Made by a program: the position numbers and the translations under genes. The notes beneath the pieces were generated by a model that ran no database searches, had not been told where the DNA came from, and was given only the letters and a program-made list of their open reading frames with translations. From Sanderia malayensis (taxonomy: Eukaryota > Cnidaria > Scyphozoa > Semaeostomeae > Pelagiidae), in the NCBI GenBank assembly GCA_013076295.1, contig RQOL01000928.1, positions 1 to 64,000 of the forward strand: a stretch of 64,000 nt of DNA, in the 5' to 3' direction. Every line of letters starts with the position of its first letter. The stretch's first letter is position 1. Positions 33,088-43,600 of the stretch are shown here, in pieces.

Positions 33088-33281
33088 TGTTGTTATTGAG
33101 ACTTTAATGAACCCCCGTCTAGAAAGATTATCGAACAATGAACTTTGAACTATCGTTCTATTATGATCATTCGATTCCGTTCTACTACTGTTATGTTATG
33201 TTGACTTATATATCTTCTTCAAGTTTTGTTATGTTCTGTTACGAATGTGTCCTCAATGTTGTCTAACTCTGCTATCTAACA
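33088..33281 (+). repeat. Copia 5' LTR
   Basis: 194 bp, TGTTG to TAACA. TATATATC-like promoter sequence lies at about 33206. Confidence 0.95.
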
Positions 33282-33283
33282 AT

Positions 33284-33297
33284 GGTTATGGGCCCAG
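33284..33297 (+). promoter_or_regulatory. Primer binding site for a half-tRNA (initiator Met)
   Basis: GGTTATGGGCCCAG begins three bases after the LTR. It is complementary to the anticodon stem-loop of initiator tRNA-Met (CTGGGCCCATAACC), not to the tRNA 3' end. Drosophila copia uses the same internal site through a tRNA half-molecule. Confidence 0.85.
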
Positions 33298-33357
33298 TCA
33301 TGGTGCTGATGGTGTGTGTTATGATATTGTGAGGATTCCTGGCAGTGTCTTGTTGAG

Positions 33358-36300
33358 ATGGAAGATCGATTGCCTAGTATCGAAAAGTTTACTGATTCCA
33401 ACTGGCCTATATGGAAGTTGCAGATAACAGCCTATCTACAGGCGCGTGAACTATGGAAATTGTGTACTGGAGAAGAAACGGAACCTGTTTTACCTGCTGG
33501 TGGAAATGAGGAAAATGGTGATGGACACGCTGAGTTAATTTCAAAGTATCATGTACGTGTCGCTCGTGTTAAATCGATTTTGCTACAAATGGTGTCAAAT
33601 ACCCAGCTTCATGTTATTGCTCAACAGAGTTTGAATACACCGGAAGCGATGTGGGACGAACTTGTTGGAACTTTTGAACGGCCTACTTTGTCTAACAAGC
33701 TACAATTACAGACACGGTTGTTAGATTTGAAAATGGACAGTAAATCTACGATTGACTCTTATTTTAAGGAATTGCAAGATCTTACTGAGAGACTAGCGGC
33801 CCTCGGTGCCCCGGTTGATAATGACTTTCAAGTTGCTCTGTTGTTGAGAGGTCTTCCTCAGTCGTATGATGGACTGCGTATGGCTTTTGTTGCAAAAGGT
33901 ACTGTGTCAATGTCTGAATTAAGGGAAGCTCTTAAAACTGAAGAACGTCGACTATATCCTGATATAGGCTCAGTGGGAGCAAGTGCTACGTCTGTATTAG
34001 CTGCACGTGGTGGTAGTAGAGTGCGTTTCAAGGGAAGGCAAAAGTCACGTTTTAATGGGCCTCCGGGTTCATGTTATGGTTGTGGAAAAATGGGACACTT
34101 TCACAAAAATTGCCCAACTAACCCCTATAGACATAGTGTAAAGAAAGCTGAACATGAAGCTAGTAATACTGATGGAAATATGTCATATGAAGATTCTCAG
34201 GATACTATTCTTACAATTGCTTCTGCTTCTGAGATAAAGGCAAAAGACAAAAGTGTCTGGATAATTGATTCAGGTGCAACAAAACATATGTCACCTCGTA
34301 AGGAATTCTTCAAGAAATATGTTCAGTTTAAAGTACCTGAAACAGTTTTATTGGGAAATGGTGCTGTCTGTGATGCTCTTGGAATTGGTACTGTGATTGT
34401 TAGCCGAGTATGTGATGAAAAAAGGAAACAATTCACTCTCTCAAATGTGTTATATGTGCCACAACTGGTAAATAATTTCTTTTCTGTTACTGCTGCAACA
34501 AAAATGGGATGTACTGTAGAATTTACAGGTAAACACTGTAAAATCACTCGCAGCAATCAGGAATTATTGATGGGTTACCAGGTGAATCAGATATGGTTTC
34601 TGGAGTGTGAAACTGATCAAATTACTGAAAAAGTAAATGTTTTGCAAGGTCAGAACACTTTGAAACTTTGGCATGAACGATTAGGCCATGTCAATATTAC
34701 AAGACTTAAGACAGCTGTTAATCAGAACGTTATTAATGGAGTTGAAAATCTGGCTGGTGAAATGCCTTTTTGTGATGCTTGTGTTTTTGGAAAACAAACA
34801 CGAAAACCTTTTAAAGGTTCAGCTGAAATTCAATCTACTGAAGTTTTGCAACTTGTTCACAGTGATGTTTGTGGACCAATTTCTGTTGACTCACTTGGAG
34901 GAGCAAAGTATTTTTTAACTTTTACTGATGATTACAGTCGATTCTGTCATGTTTATATGCTGCAACGAAAATCTGATGTGTTTCAGAAATTTAAAGAATA
35001 TGAAGCTGAGGTTACAAATTTCATGGGGAAAGGAATTAAAGCTCTTCGCACTGACAACGGAGGAGAGTACACATCTGTACAATTTGAAGCCTACCTTAAA
35101 TCAAAAGGGATTAAACATGAAAAAACAGCACCGTTTACCCCTCAGCAGAATGGAGTGTCCGAGCGCCTAAATCGAACACTTCAAGAGATGGCATTGAGCC
35201 AATTAGAGCATGCAGGATTGCCAAGAGAATTTTGGGCAGAGTCTGTATCTACTGCATGTTATGTACGAAATCGTTTGCCAGTAACATCAGTGGGAGTATC
35301 GCCATTTGAAAGATGGTATGGAAGGAAGCCTACAGTGAAGCATTTACGTGTGTTTGGATGTACTGCTTTTGCACTGAAACCTAACCCTTATCGAAGGAAG
35401 ATGGAAGCAAAATCAGAACAAATGCGGTTTGTAGGGTACCAGAAAGGCACTAAAGGCTATCGTTTGTATGATGAGAAGAACAAACGTCTTGTTATTCGTC
35501 GTGATGTTGTTTTTAAAGAAGTGAACTTTAAAGGAGATGAAATCACTGTAACTCCTGTAGATGCTGAGCCATCAGATGTGACAAAGATTGGAACAGATGT
35601 TCATGATCCTGACTTGGAGTCTGATTTCCAAGATGATGTGCCTGAAGCTGAAATAAATAATAGTGATGCAGACAAAAGGGATGATAGTGCCACTACAACT
35701 CGTTCTGGACGTGTAAGTCGGAAACCAAGATGCCTAGGAGACTGGGCAGGTGATAAAGAACTTGAGTTTCTCGATTTAATTGTTGACTCTAGTGCTGTGC
35801 AACATTGTTTATTCTTTCATGGCATATGTGAACCACAAAGTATAGAGGAAGCACTAGAAACACCTGAAGCTATGCACTGGAAACAAGCTGTAGATGAAGA
35901 GATGGAAGCACTTAATAAAATGAATACCTGGAAATTAGTCGAACTTCCAGAGGGACGGAAACCTGTTGGATGTCGTTGGATTTTTAAAGTCAAAACTGAC
36001 AATAATGGTTCTATCGAAAGGTACAAGGCACGTCTAGTTGCAAAGGGATACGCCCAAAAACCAGGAATTGATTTTAATGAAACTTTTGCTCCAGTTGTAC
36101 GTCTTGATACTTTACGTGCATTGTTGGCTTATTCGGTGCAAAATAATTTTATGATACATCAAATGGATGTTACTACAGCATTCTTGAATGGTTCTCTAGC
36201 TGAAGAAGTCTATATGGAGCAACCCCCAGGATATATTGTGCCCGGAAAGGAACACCTTGTTTGTCACCTTGAAAGATCCTTGTATGGACTTAAACAGTCG

Positions 36301-36399
36301 CCTCGTTGTTGGAATATTAAATTTTGTGATTTAATGGAACAAATTGGATTCCATCAATTAAAGTCGGATTGTTGTGTTTTAAGAGGAATGACCCGTTAA
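33358..36399 (+). CDS. Copia gag-pol, first frame (gag, protease, integrase, start of RT)
   Basis: 1013 codons from the first in-frame ATG after the 5' LTR (MEDRLPSIEKFTDSNW). Residues 1-215 form a Copia-type gag. The zinc knuckle C239-x2-C242-x4-H247-x4-C252 follows. The aspartic protease active site is DSGA at 304-307. The integrase HHCC module has H439, H444, C472 and C475; the DDE triad is D503, D566 and E602. RT begins with CRWIFKVK and YKARLVAKGYAQ. The frame ends early at 36399 because of a one-base shift around the T-run 36377-36380, before the RT catalytic motif. The rest of pol is in the next frame. Apart from this the frame is clean over 3 kb, so the lesion is recent or a sequencing error. 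Confidence 0.95.
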   Translation: MEDRLPSIEKFTDSNWPIWKLQITAYLQARELWKLCTGEETEPVLPAGGNEENGDGHAELISKYHVRVARVKSILLQMVSNTQLHVIAQQSLNTPEAMWDELVGTFERPTLSNKLQLQTRLLDLKMDSKSTIDSYFKELQDLTERLAALGAPVDNDFQVALLLRGLPQSYDGLRMAFVAKGTVSMSELREALKTEERRLYPDIGSVGASATSVLAARGGSRVRFKGRQKSRFNGPPGSCYGCGKMGHFHKNCPTNPYRHSVKKAEHEASNTDGNMSYEDSQDTILTIASASEIKAKDKSVWIIDSGATKHMSPRKEFFKKYVQFKVPETVLLGNGAVCDALGIGTVIVSRVCDEKRKQFTLSNVLYVPQLVNNFFSVTAATKMGCTVEFTGKHCKITRSNQELLMGYQVNQIWFLECETDQITEKVNVLQGQNTLKLWHERLGHVNITRLKTAVNQNVINGVENLAGEMPFCDACVFGKQTRKPFKGSAEIQSTEVLQLVHSDVCGPISVDSLGGAKYFLTFTDDYSRFCHVYMLQRKSDVFQKFKEYEAEVTNFMGKGIKALRTDNGGEYTSVQFEAYLKSKGIKHEKTAPFTPQQNGVSERLNRTLQEMALSQLEHAGLPREFWAESVSTACYVRNRLPVTSVGVSPFERWYGRKPTVKHLRVFGCTAFALKPNPYRRKMEAKSEQMRFVGYQKGTKGYRLYDEKNKRLVIRRDVVFKEVNFKGDEITVTPVDAEPSDVTKIGTDVHDPDLESDFQDDVPEAEINNSDADKRDDSATTTRSGRVSRKPRCLGDWAGDKELEFLDLIVDSSAVQHCLFFHGICEPQSIEEALETPEAMHWKQAVDEEMEALNKMNTWKLVELPEGRKPVGCRWIFKVKTDNNGSIERYKARLVAKGYAQKPGIDFNETFAPVVRLDTLRALLAYSVQNNFMIHQMDVTTAFLNGSLAEEVYMEQPPGYIVPGKEHLVCHLERSLYGLKQSPRCWNIKFCDLMEQIGFHQLKSDCCVLRGMTR

Positions 36400-37367
36400 C
36401 ATTTGTAAGCCTCTACGTTGACGATCTTGTTTTGATTACAGAAAATTCTAAAACAATGGATGAATTGAAATCGATGTTAATGAAGCATTTTGTCATGAAG
36501 GACATGGGACCTCTGCATTATATTTTGGGTATTGGCTGCATACAAGAAGAATCACGTATCGGACTTACTCAAAATGCTTATATTGAAAAACTTGTCGATA
36601 AATATGGACTTACTGAAGCAAAGCCCGTATCAACGCCATCTGATCCAAATGTTGTACTTCAGAAGGATGATGGATTCTCTAAGCCAGTAGACAAAACAAT
36701 GTTTCAATCCTTAGTAGGCAGTTTACTGTATGCTGCTTTAGGAACGAGACCAGATATACAATACGCTGTATCTAATGTTGCAAAATACAGTGCAGCTCCT
36801 ACTCAAGCACATTTGAATGCTGCAAAACGAGTTTTACGTTACCTTAAAGGGACTAAGAATTTCGCTCTATGGTATTGCCAAACTGACGGACAAGTAATTG
36901 GTTACTCGGATGCTGATTTTGCTCGTAACATAGATGATCGACATTCTGTTTCTGGATATGTTTTTATGCTGGGATGTGGAGCTATCAGCTGGTATAGTGG
37001 AAAACACAAATGTGTAAGCACATCCACTGCACAAGCTGAATACATCGCGTTGAGTCATGCAACCAAGGAAGCAATATTCCTACGTCAATTATTTTCGGAG
37101 TTCAATGACTCTGATTACGGTGCTATATGCATAAATGAAGACAATCAAGCTACTCTCGCTATTGCACGAAACCCTGTATTTCATTCGAAAGTAAAACATA
37201 TTGATTTGAGTTATCATTTCACAAGAGAAGCAGTTGCAAATGGAAACATTCAACTAAAGTATTGTAGCACAAATGATATGTACGCAGATGTTCTAACGAA
37301 GCCATTGACTTCAAAGCGTTTTGCTGGTATGCTGGATAAACTAGGACTTTCCTTCATTAAAGCCTAG
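36369..37367 (+). CDS. Copia pol, second frame (RT catalytic part and RNase H)
   Basis: The catalytic YVDD lies at nucleotides 36414-36425 (LYVDDLVLITENSK). RNase H follows with SDADFARNIDDRHSVSGY, AQAEYIALSHATKEA and DNQATLAIA, which supply its acidic residues. The frame stops at 37365-37367, ten bases before the 3' LTR. It is in a different frame from the upstream gag-pol part and would be joined to it in an undamaged element. It ends with the usual Copia tail, DMYADVLTKPL. Confidence 0.93.
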   Translation: MLCFKRNDPLTFVSLYVDDLVLITENSKTMDELKSMLMKHFVMKDMGPLHYILGIGCIQEESRIGLTQNAYIEKLVDKYGLTEAKPVSTPSDPNVVLQKDDGFSKPVDKTMFQSLVGSLLYAALGTRPDIQYAVSNVAKYSAAPTQAHLNAAKRVLRYLKGTKNFALWYCQTDGQVIGYSDADFARNIDDRHSVSGYVFMLGCGAISWYSGKHKCVSTSTAQAEYIALSHATKEAIFLRQLFSEFNDSDYGAICINEDNQATLAIARNPVFHSKVKHIDLSYHFTREAVANGNIQLKYCSTNDMYADVLTKPLTSKRFAGMLDKLGLSFIKA

Positions 37368-37377
37368 TGGGAGAATT
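37368..37377 (+). promoter_or_regulatory. Polypurine tract
   Basis: TGGGAGAATT between the stop codon and the 3' LTR, the usual place for plus-strand priming. Confidence 0.75.
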
Positions 37378-37571
37378 TGTTGTTATTGAGACTTTAATGA
37401 ACCCCCGTCTAGAAAGATTATCGAACAATGAACTTTGAACTATCGTTCTATTATCATCATTCGATTCCGTTCTACTACTGTTATGTTATGTTGACTTATA
37501 TATCTTCTTCAAGTTTTGTTATGTTCTGTTACGAATGTGTCCTCAATGTTGTCTAACTCTGCTATCTAACA
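37378..37571 (+). repeat. Copia 3' LTR
   Basis: 194 bp, one difference from the 5' LTR. Followed by the CCTCG target duplication. Confidence 0.95.
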
Positions 37572-39000
37572 CCTCGCACGAGAAATTCTACTTCTCGTGG
37601 CTATATATTTTCACTGTTCCTGGCTTCCTTTCTACACTAACTACACCACACCATATATCAAAAGATGCGCAACAACCTTATCTACATATATATCAGCATA
37701 TTTTTTTTTCAGAACCAAAATCCATTCATATAACTTATTACTTACACAATCTTTTTATGACAAAAAAGGACAAAAATAAAGGTTTTTGCCTGTAAAATAT
37801 TTTACAAAACAGATATTTTGAGCCTGATTTCATATTTGAATCCACCATACTGCGAAGCCTACTGGATATAATTTTGGAAACTCTACTCTCACTATTAAAA
37901 TTTTTAGAAAATTCAATTTAAGTGCCTCGAATGAGAAATTCTACTTCTGGTCACTATATATTTTCACTGTTCCTGGCTTCCCTTCTACACTAACTACACC
38001 ACACCATATATCAAAAGATGCGCAACAACCTTATCTACATATATATCAGCATATTTGTTTTCAGAACCAAAATCCCTTCATATAACTTATTAGTTACACA
38101 TTCTTTTTATGACAAAAAAAACACAAAAATAAAGGTTTTTACCTGTAAAATTTTTACAAAACAGATATTTTTAATCTGATTTGATATTTGAATCCACCAT
38201 ACTGCGAAGCCTACTAAATATAATTTTGGAAACTCTAATCTCATTATTAAAAATTTTAGAAAATTCATTTTAAGTGCCTCGCTCGAGAAATTCTACTTCT
38301 CGTGGCTATATATTTTCACTGTTCCTGGCTTCCTTTCTACACTAACTACACCACACCATATATCAAAAGAAGTGCAACAACGTCATCTACATATATATCA
38401 GCATATTTCTTTTTCAGAACCAAAATCCATTCATATAACTTATTAGTTACACATTCTTTTTATGACAAAAAAAACACAAAAATAAAGGTTTTTACCTGTA
38501 AAATTTTTACAAAACAGATATTTTTAATCTGATTTGATATTTGAATCCACCATACTGCGAAGCCTACTAAATATAATTTTGGAAACTCTAATCTCATTAT
38601 TAAAAATTTTAGAAAATTCATTTTAAGTGCCTCGCTCGAAAAATTCTACTTCTCGTGGCTATATATTTTCACTGTTCCTGGCTTCCTTTCTACACTAACT
38701 ACACCACACCATATATCAAAAGAAGTGCAACAACGTCATCTACATATATATCAGCATATTTTTTTTCAGAACCAAAATCCATTCATATAACTTATTCGTT
38801 ACACATTCTTTTTGTGACAAAAAAAAACACAAAAATAAAGGTTTTTGCCTGTGAAATTTTTTATAAAACAGATATTTTGAATGTAATTTCATATTTGAAT
38901 CCACCATACTGCGAAGCCTGCTGGATATACTTTTGGAAACTCTACTCACATTATTACAAATTTTAGAAAATTCAATTTTAGTGCCTCGCTCGTGAAATTC

Positions 39001-39719
39001 TACTTCACGTGACCTTATATTTTCATTTTTCCACGATTCCCTTGTACGCTAACTCTAGCACACTATACATGAAAAGATGCACAAAAACCTTATTCACATT
39101 TCTTCAGGGATAGTTTTTTATTGAACAACATATTTCATTTTTACAACTTAGAGTCACACATCCTTCTTTGAAACAAAAACAGCTTTTGAACAGCTTTTAC
39201 ATCCACCATTAATTACTCTCTCATTTCATTCTCAGATATATCCCTAGAGTTATATCTGCATTTAGAGTGTTACCACAACTTCACGAAAAAAATGCTGACA
39301 TAAACCATGCACAAATTTTATCCCAAAATTTACACTTCCAAAATTTTATTTCTCTCAGCGCTATATAAAAGCCACAGCTCACAAATTTTTCATTCTTTCG
39401 ATATCCGAATTATTTCACTGAAGACTTATGAAGCTGAACAACTGTGGAAACTCTATATATACTTATACATGCAAATAAGTTTTTACTGCCTTCATTGTTA
39501 TAACCTCACTCATATTCCTTCAGTAATTTTTTGTTCATTTTTTTTAACTTAAATACTATAGGACAATTTCAATAGCAAAGCAAAACAACTACAAATATCA
39601 CAATTTCACTTTACATAATTTCATTTCTCCACTGATATACCTTTGCTCACATTTTTTCACAACTCTATTTTACACAGCCTTCCGGCAATCAATTTACCTT
39701 TACATCTACATATTCATAC
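39001..39719. other. A+T-rich Helentron leader (copy B)
   Basis: Equivalent to 16640-17346. It ends where 1.75 kb of copy A is missing. Confidence 0.6.
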
Positions 39720-39994
39720 TTGGCTGTATTCAGATATTTAGTCGACTTACATTTGTGTGAACCTGAAATGTGGGCCCTTCTTTCCAATACAAGCATCGCA
39801 TATTGTTTTGGTACCACAGTTGACTTCTTTCCACCAAAACAAGATAAGACTGCTGACAATAAGATGTTACAGCTATACTACAGTAGATCTGCAGACACAC
39901 ATAACATGTCATTCATTAACTGGCTTAGGAATCACAATACATCTTCTAAAAAACCTCACGGCAACCCACTGCCGGTTTTTCTTTCTATTGGGTA
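39720..39994 (+). pseudogene. Helentron Rep fragment (copy B)
   Basis: Corresponds to 19093-19367 and includes LHLCEPEMWALLSNTSIAYC and NMSFINWLRNHN. The left edge is a deletion junction directly after ACATATTCATACT. It is a short remnant without the HUH part. Confidence 0.75.
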
Positions 39995-40757
39995 TATAGC
40001 TGCCAAGCAGTTCCGACGCACTGCAAGCAGTCCGCCGTGCTCGACATGACATCAAAGGAAGGGCGCCAGCCCCACCAAAGTGGAGCATGTACCGCTCTCC
40101 TATGCCCCGTCCAAGCTGAGGTCGTCTATCACGCTATAACAGCAGGTGCCGAGACACCCACCTACCTTCCCGGACGCCTTGTCACTCGAGATGGAGCAGC
40201 CGTTGACATGCTCCGGCGAGAAGTGTGACGATTCAAGGCCAGGCCGAGCAGCGATGGTCAATGCGGATCCGCGCACTGCACGTCTGACCAGGCGGCCGCC
40301 TGAATCTCACCGGAGCATTGCTAACTGCATCCGTTTCCCCTCTAACGGTTTCACGCACTTTTTAACTTACTTTTCAAAGTTTTGTTCATCTTTCCCTCAC
40401 GATACTTGTTCGCTATTGGTCTCGTGCCAATATTTAGCTTTAGATGAAGTTTACCACCAATTTTGGCCTGCATTCCCAAGCAACCCGACTCATGGAAAGT
40501 GTATCGTTTGGCAGCCTGTCCCACTGCGAACGGGATTGTAACCCTCTCTGATGTGCTGTTCCAAGCAACTTGGACAGGACAGGTCCACCGGGAAAACGCT
40601 TCTCGAGACTACAATTCGCCGTTGTAAACAACAGAGATTTCAAGCTTGACCTATTCCCACTTCACTCGCAGTTACTGAGGTAATCCTTGTTAGTTTCTTT
40701 TCCTCCGCATATTATTATGCTTAAATTCAGCGTGTAGTCTTGCCTGATCTGAGGTCA
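39995..40757 (-). rRNA. 28S rRNA 5' part (pseudogene)
   Basis: The right end, CTTGCCTGATCTGAGGTCAA (about 40740), is the antisense of the 28S start. Conserved text such as CAATATTTAGCTTTAGATG and CATTCCCAAGCAACCCGACT lies at 40430-40490. 39995-40345 is G+C-rich, as expected for the D2 expansion, but is matched only by position. It breaks off at 39995, where copy B of the duplication begins. Many substitutions mark it as a pseudogene. Confidence 0.85.
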
Positions 40758-40942
40758 AATTGTCCAGCAGTGGCTGATGTGCTGCTCCGAGCGCGAGGCA
40801 GTTCAAAGACGTTTTCGCTGCCCTGCTGTTCAGAGAGACGGCCAGCCGGGTCGCAAGCACTGAACTTCAAGACACGCAGCACTGGGCTGCGACGTCTCAA
40901 CGCCGCACCTCCTCCCACGAGGCTGGGTAAGTGAGTTTTTGT
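40758..40942 (-). other. ITS2-like spacer
   Basis: 185 bp of G+C-rich, unrecognised sequence in the ITS2 position between 28S and 5.8S. Confidence 0.75.
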
Positions 40943-41100
40943 CATGACGCTCAGACATACATGCTCCTTCGGTGACCAAGGAGTGTCATTTGCGTTCAAA
41001 GATTCGATGATTCACTGAGTTCTGCAATTCACATTACTTTACGCAGCCAGCTGCATTCTTCATCGATGCACGAGCCAAGAGATCCACCGTTAGAAGTTGT
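40943..41100 (-). rRNA. 5.8S rRNA gene (probably pseudogene)
   Basis: Antisense 5.8S text: GACGCTCAGACATACATGCT at the left end, GCGTTCAAAGATTCGATGAT, TCTGCAATTCACATTACTTT and GAGCCAAGAGATCCACCGTT. Length is close to the usual 157. Confidence 0.88.
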
Positions 41101-41332
41101 CTCATATTTTTCCAACTATGTAGTCTTTCTGCTGTAAACAGCAAAGACTCCAACTCTCATGAAATTTCTCCAAAATTCTTTTCAAAAACAACAAAGTCTC
41201 CGTGTGAGGCCGACAGCTGCCTGCTGCTGTCATTCAAGGCTGGACCGGGCGAGCTCCAGCCACCTCACACGAATCGGTATGAGTTCACAGTGGTAGCGAT
41301 CAACGCAACTCCCCACAACTTGCATTTGGTAC
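41101..41332 (-). other. ITS1-like spacer
   Basis: 232 bp in the ITS1 position between 5.8S and 18S; no other signal. Confidence 0.75.
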
Positions 41333-41387
<55 letters not shown>

Positions 41388-41891
41388 AATGATCTAACTT
41401 GAACGACCTCTCGGCTTTCCGCTTCAGCCGTTGGCGGCCGAGGCGGCGCCAATACGAGGGTTTCGCTAGACCATTCAATCAATAGTAGCGATGGGCCGTG
41501 TGTACAAAGGGCAGGGTCGTAATCAACGCCAGCTGATGATTCACGCTTACTAGGATTCCTCGTTCCAGATCAATAATTGCAATGATCTATCCCCATCACG
41601 AAGATGTTTGAGAGGATTACCCACACCTATCGGCGAAGGTTAAGACTCGCTCCATCGTCAGTGTAGCCCATGTGCGGCCCAGAACATCTAAGGGCATCAC
41701 AGACCTGTTATTGCCTTCCTTACGATGGTTAACACCAAGAGTCCCTCTAAGATGTCAGGCACGAAGCGAGATTTGTGTGACTGTTTAACAGGATAAGGTC
41801 TCGTTCGCTAACGGAATTAACCAGACATATCACTCCACCAACTAAGAACGGCCATGTACCACCACCCATAGAATCAAAAAAGAGCTCTCAA

Positions 41892-41922
<31 letters not shown>

Positions 41923-42827
41923 GAGTTTTCCCGTGTTGAGTCAAATTAAGCCGCAGGCTCCACTCCTGGTGGCGCCCTTCCGTCAATTCCTTTAAGTTTC
42001 AGCTTTGCAACCATCCTTCCCTGGAACCCAAAGTTTTGGTTTCCCATAAGTTGCCCACGTGGTCATAAAGTTATGCCCGCTGATCCCTAGTCGGCATCGT
42101 TTTTGGTTAGAACTAGGACGGTAACTGATCATCTTCGAGCCTGTAACTTTCGTTCTTGATTAATGAAATCATTCTTGGCAAATGCTTTTGCAGCTGTTCG
42201 TCTTTCGTATATCCAAGAATTTCACCTCTGACAACGAAATACGAATGCCCCCAACTGTTCCTCTTAATCATTACTTCGGTTCCAGAAACAAACAAAATAG
42301 AACCAAAGTCCTATTCCATTATTCCATCCTCATGTATTCAAGCGGTCAGCCTGCTTTGAACACTCTCATTTTTACAAAGTAAATGTTGCAAATCCTACGC
42401 ACACTCAACTAAGGGCACACGCAGTCTTTGCGAAGAAGGACCGCCCAGCCAGTAACATACCTCACGGCAGACCGACTGGCCCGTCCCGAAATCCAACTAC
42501 GATCTTTTTCACTGCAACAGCTTTAATATACCCTATTGGAGCTGGAATTACCGCGGCTGCTTGCACCAGACTTGCCCTCCAACTGATCCTCGGTAAAGGA
42601 GTTAATTTGTACTCAATCCAATTTCCGTCTAAGAACTAGACACAGATTGTTATTTCTTGTCACTACTTCCCCGTGTCGGGATTGGGTAATTTGCACGCCT
42701 ACTGCCTTCCTTGGATGTGGGAGCCGTTTCTCAGGCTCCCTCTCCGGAATCGAACCCTAATTCTCCGTCACCTGTTGTAACCATGGTAAGCCACTACCTT
42801 ACCATTGACAGTTGATAGGGCAGAAAT
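41333..42827 (-). rRNA. 18S rRNA pseudogene, 5' end missing
   Basis: It starts with the antisense 18S 3' end (TGATCCTTCCGCAGGTTCAC) and includes GGGCCGTGTGTACAAAGGGC and AATTACCGCGGCTGCTTGCA, where conserved text has GGCA; this and other changes at invariant positions indicate decay. The match ends near 42827, at about 18S position 330, where 28S begins within a shared GGGCAGA. Roughly the first 330 bases of 18S are absent. Confidence 0.93.
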
Positions 42828-43392
42828 CCCAGAAGATCGTAGCAACAAGGCTACTCTACTTCGTAAAATACCACGTTCCCTATTTAAGTCGTCTGCAATG
42901 GATTTATTTCTGGAAATGTTAGATTTTGGTTCGTGCAGCACCTCGGCAGTTGTTTTCCGCCTCGGTGCATTGGGACGGAGGAGCAGGCATAAGTGCCTGC
43001 CCTATTCTTGCTCACCTGAGATCATCCAGAGGTAGTTATCGTTGCTTTCTAGCACGGATTCTGACTTAGAGGTGTTCAGTCATAATCCAACAGATGGTAG
43101 CTTTGGGCCATTTCCTTTTCAATCAAGTCCAAGTGCCAATTTTCTGAATCTGCTATTCCTCTCGTACTGAGCAGAATTACTATTGCAACAACACTTCATC
43201 AGTAGGGTAAAACTAACCTGTCTCATGACGGTCTGAACCCAGCTCTTATTCCCTATTAACGGGTGAACAATCCGGCGCTTGGTGAATTCTGCTTCACAAT
43301 TATAGGAAGAGCCGGCATCGAAGGATCAAAAGACAATGTCGCTATGAACACTTGGCTGCCAAAAGGCAGTTATTAATGAGGTACACTTTTCT
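42828..43392 (-). rRNA. 28S rRNA 3' part fused to 18S
   Basis: CCAGAAGATCGTAGCAACAA through GGTGAATTCTGCTTCACAAT, the longest copy of the 28S 3' region here. It ends with a diverged form of the 23-bp site at 43370-43392, the same break point as the fragments next to P3. Confidence 0.9.
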
Positions 43393-43600
43393 TAACGTAA
43401 AACGTTCGTTTTGATTGTACACGTCAGTATATTATCCATTACATATGTAAAGCATTTAGCTATATACGCATTTAGCTATACACACTTTCTATTATGTACT
43501 ATAATAGTATAGTAACTTTTGTGACAAACACAACCCCCCTTTTTTTGGTTAGTTCAGTAGATAGCTCGGAGCTGATATCTGAACTGAGGGGAAAAACTAT
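43393..43600. other. Left end of the P2-side sequence
   Basis: Directly after the 28S break there is a hairpin AAAACG/CGTTTT and GATTGTACA. The P3 insert starts similarly with AAAGC/GCTTT and AGTTACA. The likeness suggests related element ends; it is weak on its own. Confidence 0.35.

Larger units (their letters stand above)
33088..37571 (+). mobile_element. Copia-type LTR retrotransposon, complete
   Basis: Two 194-bp LTRs (33088-33281, 37378-37571) begin TGTTG and end TAACA. They differ at one position that I can see (G/C near 33165 and 37455), which points to a young insertion. The 5-bp target duplication is CCTCG (33083-33087, 37572-37576). A primer site, a gag-pol frame in Copia order (integrase before reverse transcriptase) and a purine-rich tract are all present. 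One frameshift splits the coding region. Confidence 0.97.
32160..39000. repeat. 351-bp tandem array (copy B), split by the Copia element
   Basis: Unit starts near 32375, 32727, 33080, then beyond the Copia element 37923, 38275, 38628 and 38983. Spacing is about 352-355 bp once the 4.49-kb insertion and its duplication are removed. The last units are more similar to each other than to the rest. Confidence 0.85.
23996..39994 (+). repeat. Segmental duplication, copy B
   Basis: Counterpart of 7302-19367. It contains all the same parts plus two younger insertions (31712-32159 and 33088-37571) and extra tandem units, and it lacks about 1.75 kb of the Helentron Rep region at 39719. The right edge at 39994 joins directly to 28S sequence. 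Confidence 0.95.
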
